A stretch of DNA of 64,000 nucleotides from Aquaspirillum sp. LM1 (GCF_002002905.1 NZ_CP019509.1:2475001-2539000); one strand, 5' to 3'; numbered from the stretch's first letter, positions 1 through 9,759 are shown. Translations and numbers: made by a program. The notes: generated by a model not told the origin, from the letters alone.

Positions 1-362
1 TTCCGCCGATTCCGGCCTGGGATGACAGCCAGGTGACCGACCCGGATGAAGAAGTGGTGCTGTCGCACAACTGGGACGAACTGCGTCGGGCGATGTGGGA
101 TTATGTCGGGATTGTGCGCACCAACAAGCGACTGGAACGGGCGCTGCACCGGATTGACTTGCTGCAGGATGAAATTACCGAGTACTACCGGCACTTTCAT
201 ATCAGCAATGACCTGATCGAACTGCGCAATCTGGTGGCGACTGCCGAACTGATTGTGCGCTCGGCCATGGCCCGCCACGAAAGCCGTGGCCTGCATTACA
301 GCAGTGACTATCCGGACACCCTGGCCAGCGCACAGGATACTGTGCTGACGCCCAACAAATAA
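1..362 (+). CDS. nadB: L-aspartate oxidase, C-terminal part (truncated by window edge)
   Basis: The gene is open from the first bases (frame starts at base 3) and ends at TAA 360-362, so only about 119 C-terminal residues are present. NadB oxidises L-aspartate to iminoaspartate in the first step of cytosolic de novo NAD synthesis. The visible part matches the NadB C-terminal helical domain: a HNWDELRR stretch, then [18 protein letters not shown], and a conserved [10 protein letters not shown] segment near the end. The flavin and substrate domains lie outside the window. A hairpin follows the stop. The family call is firm; nothing can be said about the promoter or start. Confidence 0.92.
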   Translation, partial: PPIPAWDDSQVTDPDEEVVLSHNWDELRRAMWDYVGIVRTNKRLERALHRIDLLQDEITEYYRHFHISNDLIELRNLVATAELIVRSAMARHESRGLHYSSDYPDTLASAQDTVLTPNK

Positions 363-390
363 CAGCGAGACCATACCGCACAAACCCGGC

Positions 391-437
391 GCGCCGCGCG
401 GATTGCTGAAAGACCATCACCGCAATCCGCGTGGCGC
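391..437. terminator. Inverted repeat between convergent genes, probable bidirectional terminator
   Basis: Arms 391-406 and 422-437 pair over 16 positions with one mismatch, around a 15-nt loop. The hairpin lies between the stop of nadB (+) and the stop of the hypothetical gene at 480 (-). There is no strong T-run, so its efficiency is uncertain. Confidence 0.5.
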
Positions 438-479
438 TTGGCCAGCGCCATGGATTGCGCCCGGTTTTCCCCTGGCAGG

Positions 480-1052
480 CTATTCTGCTTCAGGCTCGGG
501 CTGTACCTTCAGGTGAAACTGCTCATGCAGGTTAGCCAGTGTGGCCAATTGCACGGGCAAATGCGGTTGCGGCGGACGATAGGTCATGAACAGCGTGCTT
601 GTGCCGTCCAGCCAGCGCACCCAGTTGTCGTCATCCAGCGGCCGGCGCTCCTGATCGTGCAGCAAGGCCAGCACCGCCGTCAGATCACGGTCATCCACCA
701 CCGCCAGCTTGCCACGATTCACATCCAGCAGCAGCATGCCCTCGGCAGTCAGAAACACCCCGCCAATCCAGAACACCGCTTCGCCATCGTGCAAGCGCCA
801 GTCGCCGTGCTGGTAGCGCACCACATACGGGCTGACATCGCACTGCACGAACACCCGCTGCGGGCCATTCTGAAAAAAAGCCCGACCCTGGCGGTCCTGC
901 GCATAGTTGCGCTGGATGAACTCGATCATCGCCGGGTGGCTCAGCCGTTCGTCCTGTATCCACCACTGGCCACGGCCATCCAGGCGCAGCCAGCCAAACA
1001 CATCGGGCACATTCGGCCATTTGGCCATGGCTGCTCGTACGCTGTCGTCCAT
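480..1052 (-). CDS. Conserved hypothetical protein, about 190 aa
   Basis: The ATG at 1052 is preferred because AAAGGG lies about 5 nt upstream; the longer frame to 1100 has no such signal. The product looks cytosolic: no signal peptide or membrane segment is visible. It begins with a PNVPDVFGWLRLD stretch and a WWI strand, then alternating strands (RVFVQCD, PYVVRY, AVFWIGG, GMLLLDVNRG). I recognise it as the type of short conserved proteobacterial protein of unknown function that sits among housekeeping genes, but I cannot name its domain reliably. It converges on nadB and lies just downstream of murI on the same strand (82 bp gap), so co-transcription with murI is possible. No function is assigned. 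Confidence 0.7.
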   Translation of the reverse strand: MDDSVRAAMAKWPNVPDVFGWLRLDGRGQWWIQDERLSHPAMIEFIQRNYAQDRQGRAFFQNGPQRVFVQCDVSPYVVRYQHGDWRLHDGEAVFWIGGVFLTAEGMLLLDVNRGKLAVVDDRDLTAVLALLHDQERRPLDDDNWVRWLDGTSTLFMTYRPPQPHLPVQLATLANLHEQFHLKVQPEPEAE

Positions 1053-1134
1053 TACACCCTTTCGCGTCATCCGGTCCCGCCGCCACGCGCCCCTGCACAC
1101 AGGGCACGATGGCCTCCCAAAATGGTGTTACGCC

Positions 1135-1947
1135 TTACGCCAGCTTGACCATCTCCAGCTGGCGGATCGAGCGGCCCAGAAAGCGCTCGCCAATGGTTTG
1201 AAAGCGTAGCGGAATATCGGTGACAAAATACTGGTAATTGGGCATGCCGCGTTGCGGATTCAGCAACCCCAGCTCGGCCAGCCGGGTGGCGGTGGCCTCA
1301 GCCGTGGTCACTGCCGAATCGACGATGGTCAGCCGGTGGCCGGTCACGTCTTGCAGCAGGGGCTTGATCAACGGGTAGTGGGTACACCCCAGCACCAGCG
1401 TGTCCACGTCCTCGACCAGCACCGACTTCAGGTATTCCTCGGCGGTCAGCCGGGTGACTGGGTGATCCAGCCAGCCTTCTTCCACCAATGGCACAAACAG
1501 CGGGCAGGCCTGCGAGTACACCCGGGCATCCGGGCTGAGATGATGAATGGCGCGGGCGTAGGCATTGCTATTGACCGTAGTGGGCGTGGCAATCACCGCA
1601 ATACTGGCGCGCTGGCTGACCTGCACCGCGCTGCGTGCGCCGGCGTCAATCACATCCAGCACTGGCACGTCGCCGGCCACCTGGCGCACCACCTCGGCGG
1701 CTACGGCAGCCATGGTGTTGCAGGCAATAATCAGCGCCTTGACCTGGCGCTTGAGCAGAAACTCGGCAATTTGCCGGGTGAAATCTTCGATGGTGGCCAC
1801 CGACTTTACCCCATAGGGCACGCGGGCGCTGTCTCCAAAGTAGATCAGGTCTTCAAACGGCAGGCGGTCCATCAGCGCACGCACGACGGTCAGGCCACCG
1901 ATCCCCGAGTCAAACACCCCAATGGGGCGACGGTCCAAGGCGGTCAT
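1135..1947 (-). CDS. murI: Glutamate racemase
   Basis: MurI interconverts L- and D-glutamate and supplies D-Glu for peptidoglycan precursors in the cytosol. The 270-aa length fits the family. Both catalytic cysteine motifs are present, ACNT in the N-terminal half and GCTHYP in the C-terminal half, together with the signature FDSGIGGLTVV near residue 12. The ATG at 1947 follows a GTGAGAG stretch; an in-frame GTG at 1956 is an alternative start. It lies 61 bp downstream of queG on the same strand, and the two may be co-transcribed. Confidence 0.95.
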   Translation of the reverse strand: MTALDRRPIGVFDSGIGGLTVVRALMDRLPFEDLIYFGDSARVPYGVKSVATIEDFTRQIAEFLLKRQVKALIIACNTMAAVAAEVVRQVAGDVPVLDVIDAGARSAVQVSQRASIAVIATPTTVNSNAYARAIHHLSPDARVYSQACPLFVPLVEEGWLDHPVTRLTAEEYLKSVLVEDVDTLVLGCTHYPLIKPLLQDVTGHRLTIVDSAVTTAEATATRLAELGLLNPQRGMPNYQYFVTDIPLRFQTIGERFLGRSIRQLEMVKLA

Positions 1948-2008
1948 TACTCTCACTTGATTTCAGCCAACGCCGGCCACGCAGACGGCAGGCCGGCAAA
2001 GGAAGGCA

Positions 2009-3085
2009 TCATATCACGCCCTGTCGGGCCAATGCCCAGCCGACATGCTCGCGCACCAGCGCCGACGGGTGGTCGCGCCGCGCCAGCAGCGCCGCCAGCA
2101 CCGCCGGGGTGGCCGGGGCATTGCCCAGGCCCACCGCCAGATTGCGCAGCCAGCGTTCATGGCCAATCCGGTAAATCGGACTACCGGCCATGCGCTGGGT
2201 AAAATCACTGGCTTCCCAGGCAAACAGGCTGGCCAGGCTGGCATGATCCAGGCCGTGACGCACGGCAAAATCCGCCTCACTCGTCGGCACGGCAAACCGG
2301 TTCCACGGACACACCAGCTGGCAGTCATCACAGCCGTACACCCGATTACCAATCAGCGCACGCAAGGGTTCCGGAATACTGCCGGCCAGCTCGATGGTCA
2401 GATAGGAAATGCAGCGACGAGCGTCCAGCTGATACGGTGCCACAATCGCCTGGGTGGGGCAGGCGTCCAGGCAGCGGGTGCAGCGCCCGCAGTGGGCATC
2501 GGTAGGGGCATCCAGCGGCAGCGGCAGATCAGTGAGCAATTCACCCAAAAAGAAAAACGACCCTTCGTCACGCTGAATCAGCAAGGTGTGCTTGCCGCGC
2601 CAGCCCAGCCCGGACTGGCTGGCCAGCGCCACCTCCATCAGCGGTGCGCTGTCGGTAAACACCCGGTAGCCCACCGGCCCAACGGCAGCCACCAGCCGGT
2701 CGGCCAGTTTTTGCAAGCGATTGCGCAGGGTTTTATGGTAGTCGCGGCCCAGCGCATAGCGGGCAATGGCGGCTTTCTCACCGTCCGCCAGCACCGCGTG
2801 CATGTCTGCGGCAGCCGGATCACGGTAGGGCAGGCGCACGGAAATCACCGTCAAGGCACCAGGTACCAGTTCAGCCGGACGGGCGCGCAGCACACCATGG
2901 CGGGCCATATAATCCATCTCGCCATGAAAACCAGCCGCCAGCCAGTCCAGCAGCGACTGTTCCACGCTTTCGGGCAAGGCAGCGCGGCCAATACTGACCC
3001 CGGAAAAGCCAAGTTCATACGCCCAGGCTTTGATTTGTTGGGCTAATTCGGGATAATCCCGGTTTTGAGCAGGTTCAGGACACAT
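2009..3085 (-). CDS. queG: Epoxyqueuosine reductase
   Basis: QueG carries out the last step of queuosine synthesis, reducing epoxyqueuosine in tRNA with cobalamin and two [4Fe-4S] clusters. The 358-aa protein has the ferredoxin-type motif CGRCTRCLDACP and a second cluster motif in CDDCQLVCPWN, followed by the C-terminal HEAT-like tail (NLAVGLGN...). ATG 3085 is chosen because the product then begins with a short leader before PELAQQIKAWAYELGF, as in known QueG; the open frame to 3403 runs antisense through tsaE. The start codon is separated from the divergent tsaE start by only 3 bp, so each 5' region lies inside the other gene. Confidence 0.93.
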   Translation of the reverse strand: MCPEPAQNRDYPELAQQIKAWAYELGFSGVSIGRAALPESVEQSLLDWLAAGFHGEMDYMARHGVLRARPAELVPGALTVISVRLPYRDPAAADMHAVLADGEKAAIARYALGRDYHKTLRNRLQKLADRLVAAVGPVGYRVFTDSAPLMEVALASQSGLGWRGKHTLLIQRDEGSFFFLGELLTDLPLPLDAPTDAHCGRCTRCLDACPTQAIVAPYQLDARRCISYLTIELAGSIPEPLRALIGNRVYGCDDCQLVCPWNRFAVPTSEADFAVRHGLDHASLASLFAWEASDFTQRMAGSPIYRIGHERWLRNLAVGLGNAPATPAVLAALLARRDHPSALVREHVGWALARQGVI

Positions 3086-3088
3086 CCG

Positions 3089-3571
3089 ATGGATGATAGC
3101 AGCGTTTGGCAAATTGCCCTGGCCGATGAAGCAGCCACCCTGGCCGCCGGTCGGCAACTGGCCAGCGAACTGGGCGGCGGCATGGTGATCACCCTGTACG
3201 GCGACCTTGGCGCTGGCAAGACCACGCTCACCCGTGGCGTGCTGGCCGGGCTGGGCCATGTGGGCCGGGTGCGCAGCCCCACCTACACCCTGGTGGAGCC
3301 CTATCACCTGGCCAATCTGGACGTGTTCCATTTTGATTTGTACCGCTTTGCCGACCCGGCAGAATGGCGCGATGCCGGCTTTAGCGAATACTTTGGCCCA
3401 CACAGCCTGTGCCTGCTGGAATGGCCGGACAAGGCCGAAGGCTGGCTGCCCGCCGCCGACCTGGCCGTGAACCTGGCACTGGACGGCGCAGGCCGTTTGC
3501 TGACCGTGACCGCACTGACCCCGCGAGGAACTGCATGTCTGTCGACTTTGACGCCACCCGCCGCCGCCTGA
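3089..3571 (+). CDS. tsaE: tRNA threonylcarbamoyladenosine biosynthesis ATPase TsaE
   Basis: TsaE is the P-loop ATPase that cycles the TsaB-TsaD complex making t6A37 of ANN-decoding tRNAs. This 160-aa protein has the Walker A motif GDLGAGKTT at about residue 36 and the family motifs [10 protein letters not shown] and FHFDLYR, with LLEWPDK near the C-terminus. ATG 3089 is chosen over an upstream in-frame start because the protein then begins just before the conserved domain; an AGG/CAGGA stretch lies about 10 nt upstream. Its last 37 bp overlap amiC, suggesting translational coupling, a tsaE-amiC pairing known from many proteobacteria. Confidence 0.95.
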   Translation: MDDSSVWQIALADEAATLAAGRQLASELGGGMVITLYGDLGAGKTTLTRGVLAGLGHVGRVRSPTYTLVEPYHLANLDVFHFDLYRFADPAEWRDAGFSEYFGPHSLCLLEWPDKAEGWLPAADLAVNLALDGAGRLLTVTALTPRGTACLSTLTPPAAA

Positions 3572-4929
3572 TCGGCGCCGCCACCCTGACCGCCCTGCTC
3601 TCCGTTACCCGTCTGGGGCATGCCGCAGGGGCCCGGCAGATTATTGCCGTGCGGGTATGGCCATCCAGCACCTACACCCGCATCACCCTGGAATCGCCGG
3701 AACCGCTGCATTTCAAGCAGTTCACCATGAAAAACCCGGAGCGGCTGGTGGTGGACATCGAAGGGGTGCAGCTCAATACAGTGCTGAAATCGCTGGACAG
3801 CAAAGTGGGCGGCGAAGACCCGTATATCAAAACCGCCCGCGCCGGCCAGTTCAACCCGACCACGGTGCGGGTGGTGCTCGACCTGAAAACCCAGGTAGAG
3901 CCCCAGGTATTCATGCTGCCGCCAGTCGCCGAATACAAACACCGGCTGGTGATGGATATTTATCCTTCCGCCAGCAATGACCCCTTGCTGGCGCTGCTGA
4001 ACGACTACAACCAGGGCAAGCTGGACAAGGACATGCAGCCGCCCAAGAACGACAAGGCGGATAAGGCCGACAAGGCGGAGAAACCGGAAAAAACCGACAA
4101 GACAGACAAGACAGACAAGGCCGAGAAAACCGACAAGCATCACGGCAAGGACAACAAAGACAGCAAGGACAGCCACGCCGACAGCGACGAACCGCCGAGC
4201 AAACCCGGCAAAAAACCCTCACGCAGCAACCGCCCGATTGTGGTGGTGCTCGACCCTGGCCATGGCGGCGAAGACCCCGGTGCCGTGGGTCCGTCTGGTG
4301 CCAAGGAAAAAGTGGTGGTGCTGCAAATCGCCAAGCGGCTCAAGCGCAAGCTGGAAGCCCACCCGAATATGCGCGTGTTCCTGACCCGCGACGAAGATGT
4401 GTTCATCCCGCTTGGGGTGCGGGTGGCCAAGGCGCGCAAGCTCAACGCCGACCTGTTTGTCTCGATTCACGCCGATGCCTTCATCAACAGCTCGGCACGC
4501 GGTTCGTCGGTGTTTGCCCTGTCGGAAAAAGGCGCCACCAGCACCGCCGCCCGCTATCTGGCCAAAACCCAGAACGAGGCCGACCTGATTGGCGGGGTGA
4601 AATTCAACGTCAAGGACAAATACCTGGCGCACACCCTGTTTGACCTGACCCAGACCGCCACGATTGCCGACAGCCTGAAACTGGGCAAATACATGCTGGG
4701 CCAGCTGGGCGAAATCAACCGCCTGCACCGCAACGAAGTGGAACAAGCCGGCTTTGCCGTGCTGAAAGCGCCAGATATTCCGTCAGTGCTGGTGGAAACC
4801 GCCTTTATCAGCAACCCGGCTGAAGAGGCCAAGCTGACCAACACCAACCATCAGGACAAGATTGCCGATGCAATGATGGACGGCATCCGGCAGTACTTTG
4901 CCAAAAACCCGGCGCTGGCGCGGGTTTGA
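3535..4929 (+). CDS. amiC: N-acetylmuramoyl-L-alanine amidase, AmiC type
   Basis: AmiC is a periplasmic zinc amidase that splits septal peptidoglycan during daughter-cell separation. The 464-aa product has a twin-arginine signal peptide (RRRLIGAA then a hydrophobic stretch ending AAGA), an AMIN domain at about residues 35-140, a highly charged Lys/Asp/Glu linker (about 165-235, DNA 4040-4230), and an Amidase_3 catalytic domain from about 240. Zinc-site motifs are visible: [11 protein letters not shown], and SIHAD further on. ATG 3535 has GAGGA upstream and overlaps the end of tsaE. The KADKAD/KTDKTD linker is unusually repetitive and long and could vary in length by slippage. Confidence 0.94.
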   Translation: MSVDFDATRRRLIGAATLTALLSVTRLGHAAGARQIIAVRVWPSSTYTRITLESPEPLHFKQFTMKNPERLVVDIEGVQLNTVLKSLDSKVGGEDPYIKTARAGQFNPTTVRVVLDLKTQVEPQVFMLPPVAEYKHRLVMDIYPSASNDPLLALLNDYNQGKLDKDMQPPKNDKADKADKAEKPEKTDKTDKTDKAEKTDKHHGKDNKDSKDSHADSDEPPSKPGKKPSRSNRPIVVVLDPGHGGEDPGAVGPSGAKEKVVVLQIAKRLKRKLEAHPNMRVFLTRDEDVFIPLGVRVAKARKLNADLFVSIHADAFINSSARGSSVFALSEKGATSTAARYLAKTQNEADLIGGVKFNVKDKYLAHTLFDLTQTATIADSLKLGKYMLGQLGEINRLHRNEVEQAGFAVLKAPDIPSVLVETAFISNPAEEAKLTNTNHQDKIADAMMDGIRQYFAKNPALARV

Positions 4930-4958
4930 CACCAGAGAATCCAACCCTGGCACCCATC

Positions 4959-4991
4959 AAAAAACCGGCCCTGTTTCAGGGCCGGTTTTTT
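4959..4991. terminator. Bidirectional rho-independent terminator between amiC and mrcA
   Basis: A perfect 15-bp stem (4959-4973 with 4977-4991) has an A-run on the left and a T-run on the right around a TTT loop. It therefore works as an intrinsic terminator for amiC (+) and, read on the other strand, for mrcA. Confidence 0.92.
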
Positions 4992-5016
4992 AACGCCAGA
5001 CAGAGACTGCCTCAGC

Positions 5017-7416
5017 TCAGAACAACTGTTCCTTCACCCGTTCAACCGCATCGCGGGCAGCATTGCTGCGCGGCGGCGTGCCGGGCGCAGCCGGTTTGTC
5101 CGCCGGCTTGCCATCCGGCGCTGGGGCAGCCTCATCGCCAGCTTGCGGGTCGCTGCTGCGGTTGTTCAGGCCCAGCTCCGGATTGGTGTTCTGGAACTCC
5201 TCGTAAAAATACTCTGGCCCACCCCTGGCACCAGCGCCAGCACGTTCCACCACCCCGGCAGGCACCGGTGCCTCCACCTCTGGCACGCCCTTGAGCGCCT
5301 GGGTCATATAGTGGATCCAGATCGGCAAGGCCGCGCCGCCACCGGTTTCGCCGCCGCCCAGGCTACGGTTATTGTCAAAGCCCACCCAGGCAATGCCCAC
5401 CAGATGGGCATTGAACCCGGAAAACCAGGCATCGCGGGAATCATTGGTGGTGCCGGTTTTGCCGGCCAGATCCATGCGCCCCAGCGTCATCGCCCGGGTG
5501 GCGGTGCCGTAGCGCACCACGTCCTTCATCATGCTGGTCATGATGAAAGCGTTGCGCGGGTCGATGGTTTGCTCGGCATTCTTGCCCACTTCCGATGGCG
5601 TGGTTCGCGCCAGCACCCGACCCTGATTGTCTTCAATCCGGTCGATGATGTAGGAGCGCACCCGGTAGCCGCCATTGGCAAATACCGCGTAGCCTTCCGC
5701 CATTTGCAGCGGCGTCACCACCCCCGCGCCCAGCGCCATGGTCAGGTAGGCCGGATGCTGCTTGGCACCAAAACCAAAGCGGCCAATATATTCCTGGGCG
5801 TAGTCAGTGCCGATGGCCATCAGGATACGGATGGACACCAGGTTTTTCGACCGGGTCAGCGCCTGACGCATGGTCATCATCCCGCCAAACTTGCCATCGT
5901 AGTTTTTCGGCTCCCAGCGCTGGCCACCAATCGACTGCGGGTCGATCACCAGCGGCGCATCGTTGATCATCGACGACGGGGTAAAGCCACGCTCCAGGCC
6001 CGCCGAATAGATAAACGGCTTGAAGCTGGAACCCGGCTGACGCCAGGCCATGGTCACCCGGTTAAAGTGGTTGCGGTTGAAGTCAAAACCGCCCACCAGC
6101 GATTTGATCGCGCCATTGTGCGGATCGACCGACACAAACGCGCCTTCCACCTGCGGCATCTGGCTGATTTCCCACTCGTCCTTGTCGTTGCGCTGCACCC
6201 GCACCACCGCGCCAGGGCGAATCTGCTGCGCCGGGGTCAGCTTGGCCGACAAGGCGCGTCGGGCAAAATTCAGCCCGCTGCCCTTGATGACAACCTGCTG
6301 ACCACCGCGCAGATACACCACCACCTGGCTGGGCCCGGCTTCCAGCACCACGCCGGGCTGCAGCTTGCCGCTGTCGCGAATGGCCGCCAGCGCTTCATCC
6401 AGCGCTTCATCCCGTTCGCCGCTGGGCAGGGTTTTCAGGTCGATATACGACTCGGGTGCCCGATAGCCATGGCGGGCGTCGTATTCGCTCAGGCCGACGC
6501 GCAGAGCGTCAAACGCCCATTTCTGGTGCTGGCTGTCCAGCGTGGTGACCACACGGAAACCGTCGGTGTACGCCGCTTCCTTGTAACGCTCGAACATGGT
6601 CTGGCGCACCATTTCCGCCACGTACTGCGCCGGCACGCTGAAATCCTCGGCCTGGCGCGACACGCTGGCGGGCTCGTTCTTGGCCGCTTCGTATTGTTCG
6701 GCGCTGATGAAGTTCAGCTCGCGCATCCGGCGCAACACATACAGCTGGCGCAGACGGGCGCGTTCGGGATTGACCACCGGGTTATACGAAGACGGTGCCT
6801 TGGGCAGCCCGGCCAGCATGGCCATCTGCGCGGTGCTAAGCGCCTTGAGCGGCTTGCCGTAGTAAATCTGCCCGGCAGCGGCAAAACCATAGGCACGCTG
6901 GCCCAGATAGATCTGGTTGAAATACAGCTCGAGAATCTGGTCCTTGCTCAGATTGTGCTCAATCTTGAACGACAGCAGCGCCTCGTTGAATTTGCGCGTC
7001 AGCGTGCGTTCCGACGACAGGAAGAAGTTCTTGGCCACCTGCATGGTAATGGTCGATGCACCGGATTTGGTTTGTCCGGAAATCAGGTTGCCAGTGGCGG
7101 CGCGCAGCACGCCCATGTAGTCGATACCGCCATGCTGGTAAAAGCGCTCGTCTTCGGCGGCCATGATCGCCTGCTTCATCAGCTGTGGCACTTCCTGGAT
7201 TTTGGTGAACGAACGACGCTCTTCGCCAAACTCGCCAATCTGCACGCCATCGGCGGTGTAGATGCGCAGGGGGATTTTCGGACGGTAATCGGTTAGCACC
7301 GCCAGGTCAGGCAGTTTCGGGTAGGTCACAGCCACCGCAAAGCCCAGCAAACCGACGGCAACCACCGCCAGAGCCAGACACAGGGCAACCACGCCAAGCA
7401 GGACGCGAGTCAGCAT
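5017..7416 (-). CDS. mrcA: Penicillin-binding protein 1A (bifunctional transglycosylase/transpeptidase)
   Basis: This class A PBP polymerises glycan strands and cross-links stem peptides at the inner membrane. The about 799-aa protein has an N-terminal membrane anchor, a GT51 transglycosylase domain with catalytic-glutamate motif EDERFYQHGG, then a transpeptidase domain with SSFKPF (SxxK), a SKN-type motif at SRSKN, and KTGTT. An OB-like insert precedes the transpeptidase domain, as in PBP1A. The C-terminal tail is Pro/Ala/Asp-rich. ATG 7416 is used; an in-frame GTG at 7431 would add five residues, and neither start has a clear ribosome site. It is divergent from aroK. In many Neisseriales this gap holds pilMNOPQ, which is absent here. 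Confidence 0.95.
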   Translation of the reverse strand: MLTRVLLGVVALCLALAVVAVGLLGFAVAVTYPKLPDLAVLTDYRPKIPLRIYTADGVQIGEFGEERRSFTKIQEVPQLMKQAIMAAEDERFYQHGGIDYMGVLRAATGNLISGQTKSGASTITMQVAKNFFLSSERTLTRKFNEALLSFKIEHNLSKDQILELYFNQIYLGQRAYGFAAAGQIYYGKPLKALSTAQMAMLAGLPKAPSSYNPVVNPERARLRQLYVLRRMRELNFISAEQYEAAKNEPASVSRQAEDFSVPAQYVAEMVRQTMFERYKEAAYTDGFRVVTTLDSQHQKWAFDALRVGLSEYDARHGYRAPESYIDLKTLPSGERDEALDEALAAIRDSGKLQPGVVLEAGPSQVVVYLRGGQQVVIKGSGLNFARRALSAKLTPAQQIRPGAVVRVQRNDKDEWEISQMPQVEGAFVSVDPHNGAIKSLVGGFDFNRNHFNRVTMAWRQPGSSFKPFIYSAGLERGFTPSSMINDAPLVIDPQSIGGQRWEPKNYDGKFGGMMTMRQALTRSKNLVSIRILMAIGTDYAQEYIGRFGFGAKQHPAYLTMALGAGVVTPLQMAEGYAVFANGGYRVRSYIIDRIEDNQGRVLARTTPSEVGKNAEQTIDPRNAFIMTSMMKDVVRYGTATRAMTLGRMDLAGKTGTTNDSRDAWFSGFNAHLVGIAWVGFDNNRSLGGGETGGGAALPIWIHYMTQALKGVPEVEAPVPAGVVERAGAGARGGPEYFYEEFQNTNPELGLNNRSSDPQAGDEAAPAPDGKPADKPAAPGTPPRSNAARDAVERVKEQLF

Positions 7417-7545
7417 AGGCAGGAAAAACACAGGAATAAGGAACGCCGATTATAGACCCGCCCATTCACGACTGTCTGCGCAGGACAAATTTTTGTATGG
7501 CGGGGGTGTCGCGCGGGCGGGAGGTCTTTGGGTACAATATCGGGC

Positions 7546-8115
7546 ATGATACATGTTGCTGGCAATATTTTTCTGGTCGGGCTGATGGGGGCGGGTAAAA
7601 CCACCGTCGGGCGCACACTGGCGCGCGAAACCGGCAAAACCTTCTACGACTCCGACCACGAAATCGAAGCGCGCGCGGGCGTGCGCGTGGCGACGATTTT
7701 TGAAATTGAAGGCGAACCGGCGTTTCGCGAACGCGAGCGCAAGACCATCGCCGAGCTGGCGCTGCGCCAGAATATCGTGCTGGCCACCGGCGGCGGTGCC
7801 GTCACCCATCCGGATACCCGTCAGGTGCTGGCGGCCCACGGCACGGTGATTTATCTGCGCGCCTCGATCGACGACCTGCTGCTGCGCACGCAAAACGACA
7901 AAAGCCGACCGTTGCTGCAAACCGCCAACCCGCGCGCCAAGCTGGAAAGCCTGTTTGCCCAGCGCGACCCGCTCTACCGCGAAGTGGCCGACATCATCAT
8001 CGACACCTCGCGCCAGAATGTCCACCTGCTGGTCAGCCGCCTGCTGAGCAAGCTGGCCAGCCCGGCGGGTGGTTCCTCCCCTCCCTGCCCGGCGCTTCCG
8101 CATGATAACGCTTGA
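7546..8115 (+). CDS. aroK: Shikimate kinase
   Basis: AroK phosphorylates shikimate at the 3-hydroxyl in the common aromatic amino acid pathway, in the cytosol. The 189-aa product has Walker [10 protein letters not shown] near residue 12, the shikimate-site motif YDSDHEIE, the FRERE motif, and the ATGGGAV loop. A TACAAT -10-like hexamer at 7533-7538 ends only 7 nt before the ATG and no ribosome site is visible, so a leaderless or very short-leader transcript is possible. The gene overlaps aroB by 14 bp, indicating an aroKB operon with translational coupling. Confidence 0.94.
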   Translation: MIHVAGNIFLVGLMGAGKTTVGRTLARETGKTFYDSDHEIEARAGVRVATIFEIEGEPAFRERERKTIAELALRQNIVLATGGGAVTHPDTRQVLAAHGTVIYLRASIDDLLLRTQNDKSRPLLQTANPRAKLESLFAQRDPLYREVADIIIDTSRQNVHLLVSRLLSKLASPAGGSSPPCPALPHDNA

Positions 8116-9196
8116 CCTTGTTCTGCCCGACACCCGCTACCCGATCTACATTGGCGAAGCCCTGTTTGCCAATCCGGCGCTGATTTTGCCGCACCTGCCG
8201 CAGAAAAAAGCCGCGATCATCACCAACACCACAATTGCCCCGCTGTACCTGGCGCCGCTGCAACAGGCGCTGGAAGCCGCCGGGGTCAGCGTCACCCCGG
8301 TGATTCTGCCTGACGGCGAAGCCTACAAGACCTGGGAAACGCTGAACCTGATCTTTGACGCCCTGCTGGGCGGGCGCGCCGAACGCAAGACCACGCTGAT
8401 TGCCCTGGGTGGCGGGGTGATTGGCGACATGACCGGCTTTGCCGCCGCCTGCTACCAGCGCGGTGCGCCATTCATCCAGATTCCCACCACCCTGCTGGCG
8501 CAGGTGGACTCGTCGGTGGGCGGCAAGACCGCCATCAACCACCCGCTGGGCAAAAACATGATCGGCGCGTTTTACCAGCCGCGCGCGGTGCTGGCCGACA
8601 TGGCCGTGCTGGACACCCTGCCAGCGCGCGAGCTGTCCGCCGGCCTGGCCGAAGTGATCAAATACGCGCTGCTGGGCGATGTGCAGTTTCTGGCCTGGCT
8701 GGAACAACACATCGACGCACTGCGCGCCCGCGACCGTACCACCCTGGCCGAAGCCGTCCGCCACTGCTGCCAGATGAAGGCGGATATTGTTGGCGAGGAC
8801 GAAAAAGAAACCGGCGTGCGCGCCCTGCTCAACCTGGGCCACACCTTTGGCCACGCCATCGAGGCCGGCATGGGCTACGGTGCCTGGCTGCACGGCGAAG
8901 CGGTGGCGGCGGGCATGGTGCTGGCGGCGGAAACCTCACGCCTGCTGGGCTGGATCAGCGAAGCTGACGTGGCCCGCGCCGTGGCGTTGATCGAACGCGC
9001 CGGCCTGCCCACGATCTCGCCCAATCTGGGTGTGGACACCTGGCTGGAATACATGGGCCACGACAAGAAAGTGGAAGAAGGCCAGCTGCGCTTTGTGCTG
9101 CTGCGCCAGCTGGGCCAGGCGGTGATCGAAAAAGGCGTGCCGCTGTCGGTGCTGCAACAGGTGCTGCAAGGCCGGTTTGTGGCCACCGCAGCATAA
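8102..9196 (+). CDS. aroB: 3-dehydroquinate synthase
   Basis: AroB converts DAHP to 3-dehydroquinate with NAD+ and a divalent metal. The 364-aa length is typical. Family motifs are present: [35 protein letters not shown], and the metal-ligand histidine region [14 protein letters not shown] 8102 lies inside the end of aroK (14-bp overlap). A hairpin at 9218-9250 follows the stop and probably ends the aroKB transcript. Confidence 0.96.
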   Translation: MITLDLVLPDTRYPIYIGEALFANPALILPHLPQKKAAIITNTTIAPLYLAPLQQALEAAGVSVTPVILPDGEAYKTWETLNLIFDALLGGRAERKTTLIALGGGVIGDMTGFAAACYQRGAPFIQIPTTLLAQVDSSVGGKTAINHPLGKNMIGAFYQPRAVLADMAVLDTLPARELSAGLAEVIKYALLGDVQFLAWLEQHIDALRARDRTTLAEAVRHCCQMKADIVGEDEKETGVRALLNLGHTFGHAIEAGMGYGAWLHGEAVAAGMVLAAETSRLLGWISEADVARAVALIERAGLPTISPNLGVDTWLEYMGHDKKVEEGQLRFVLLRQLGQAVIEKGVPLSVLQQVLQGRFVATAA

Positions 9197-9217
9197 AGCC
9201 GCGCAACGCCCAACAGC

Positions 9218-9250
9218 CATCGCCCCGCGCCCACGCAGGCCGGGGCGATG
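9218..9250. terminator. Hairpin between convergent aroB and GNAT genes
   Basis: The 10-bp GC-rich arms 9218-9227 and 9241-9250 are perfectly complementary around a 13-nt loop. The position between two converging stops suggests a shared terminator, but the T-run is weak. Confidence 0.55.
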
Positions 9251-9273
9251 TGGTTTACGCCAGCGCCTGCGTG

Positions 9274-9759
9274 TCAGGCAAGACCATCCGCCAGATCTGG
9301 GCCGGCGCGCTGGCACTGCATCGGCACATAGCGAATACCCTGTAACTGCTGTTCTGGCCCGGTAGCCACAAACCCCAGACGCTGATACGCCACCACTGCG
9401 CCAGGCGCGGCATTCACCCGCCAGAGCCGCGCATCCGGCGCGCTAGCCTGCAGACGCTGCCAGAGCTGGCGGGCCACACCCTGACGCTGAAACGGGTCAT
9501 CGACAAACAGATAATACACGTGCGCAGGCCAGCGCACCGCCGCCAGCCCGGCCAACTGCCCGGCGCACCAGGCCAGCTCAAAGCCAAAGCGTTGCCGGTC
9601 AGCCAGTTTGTCTGCCAACACGGGCCGGTCAAGCTGGGCCAGATAATGCGCCTGCCCCTGCGGACTCAACCCTGGCAGCACATGGCGCTGCGCGCTGCGG
9701 TGCAGCAGCGCCAGCATGGCGTCCAGATCATCGGTAACAGCCGGGCGGTAAACCAGCAT
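9274..9759 (-). CDS. GNAT-family N-acetyltransferase
   Basis: This 161-aa cytosolic protein has the GNAT fold order: an N-terminal strand-helix (YRPAVTDDLDAML), a central strand YYLFVDDPFQRQGVARQLW that carries the acetyl-CoA pyrophosphate loop (Q/RxxGxA form), and the C-terminal AVVAYQRLGFVATG segment typical of the family. ATG 9759 is chosen because CTGGAG lies about 9 nt upstream; the frame extends further without a signal. The substrate cannot be predicted. It is convergent with aroB and divergent from the TatD-family gene. Confidence 0.88.
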   Translation of the reverse strand: MLVYRPAVTDDLDAMLALLHRSAQRHVLPGLSPQGQAHYLAQLDRPVLADKLADRQRFGFELAWCAGQLAGLAAVRWPAHVYYLFVDDPFQRQGVARQLWQRLQASAPDARLWRVNAAPGAVVAYQRLGFVATGPEQQLQGIRYVPMQCQRAGPDLADGLA

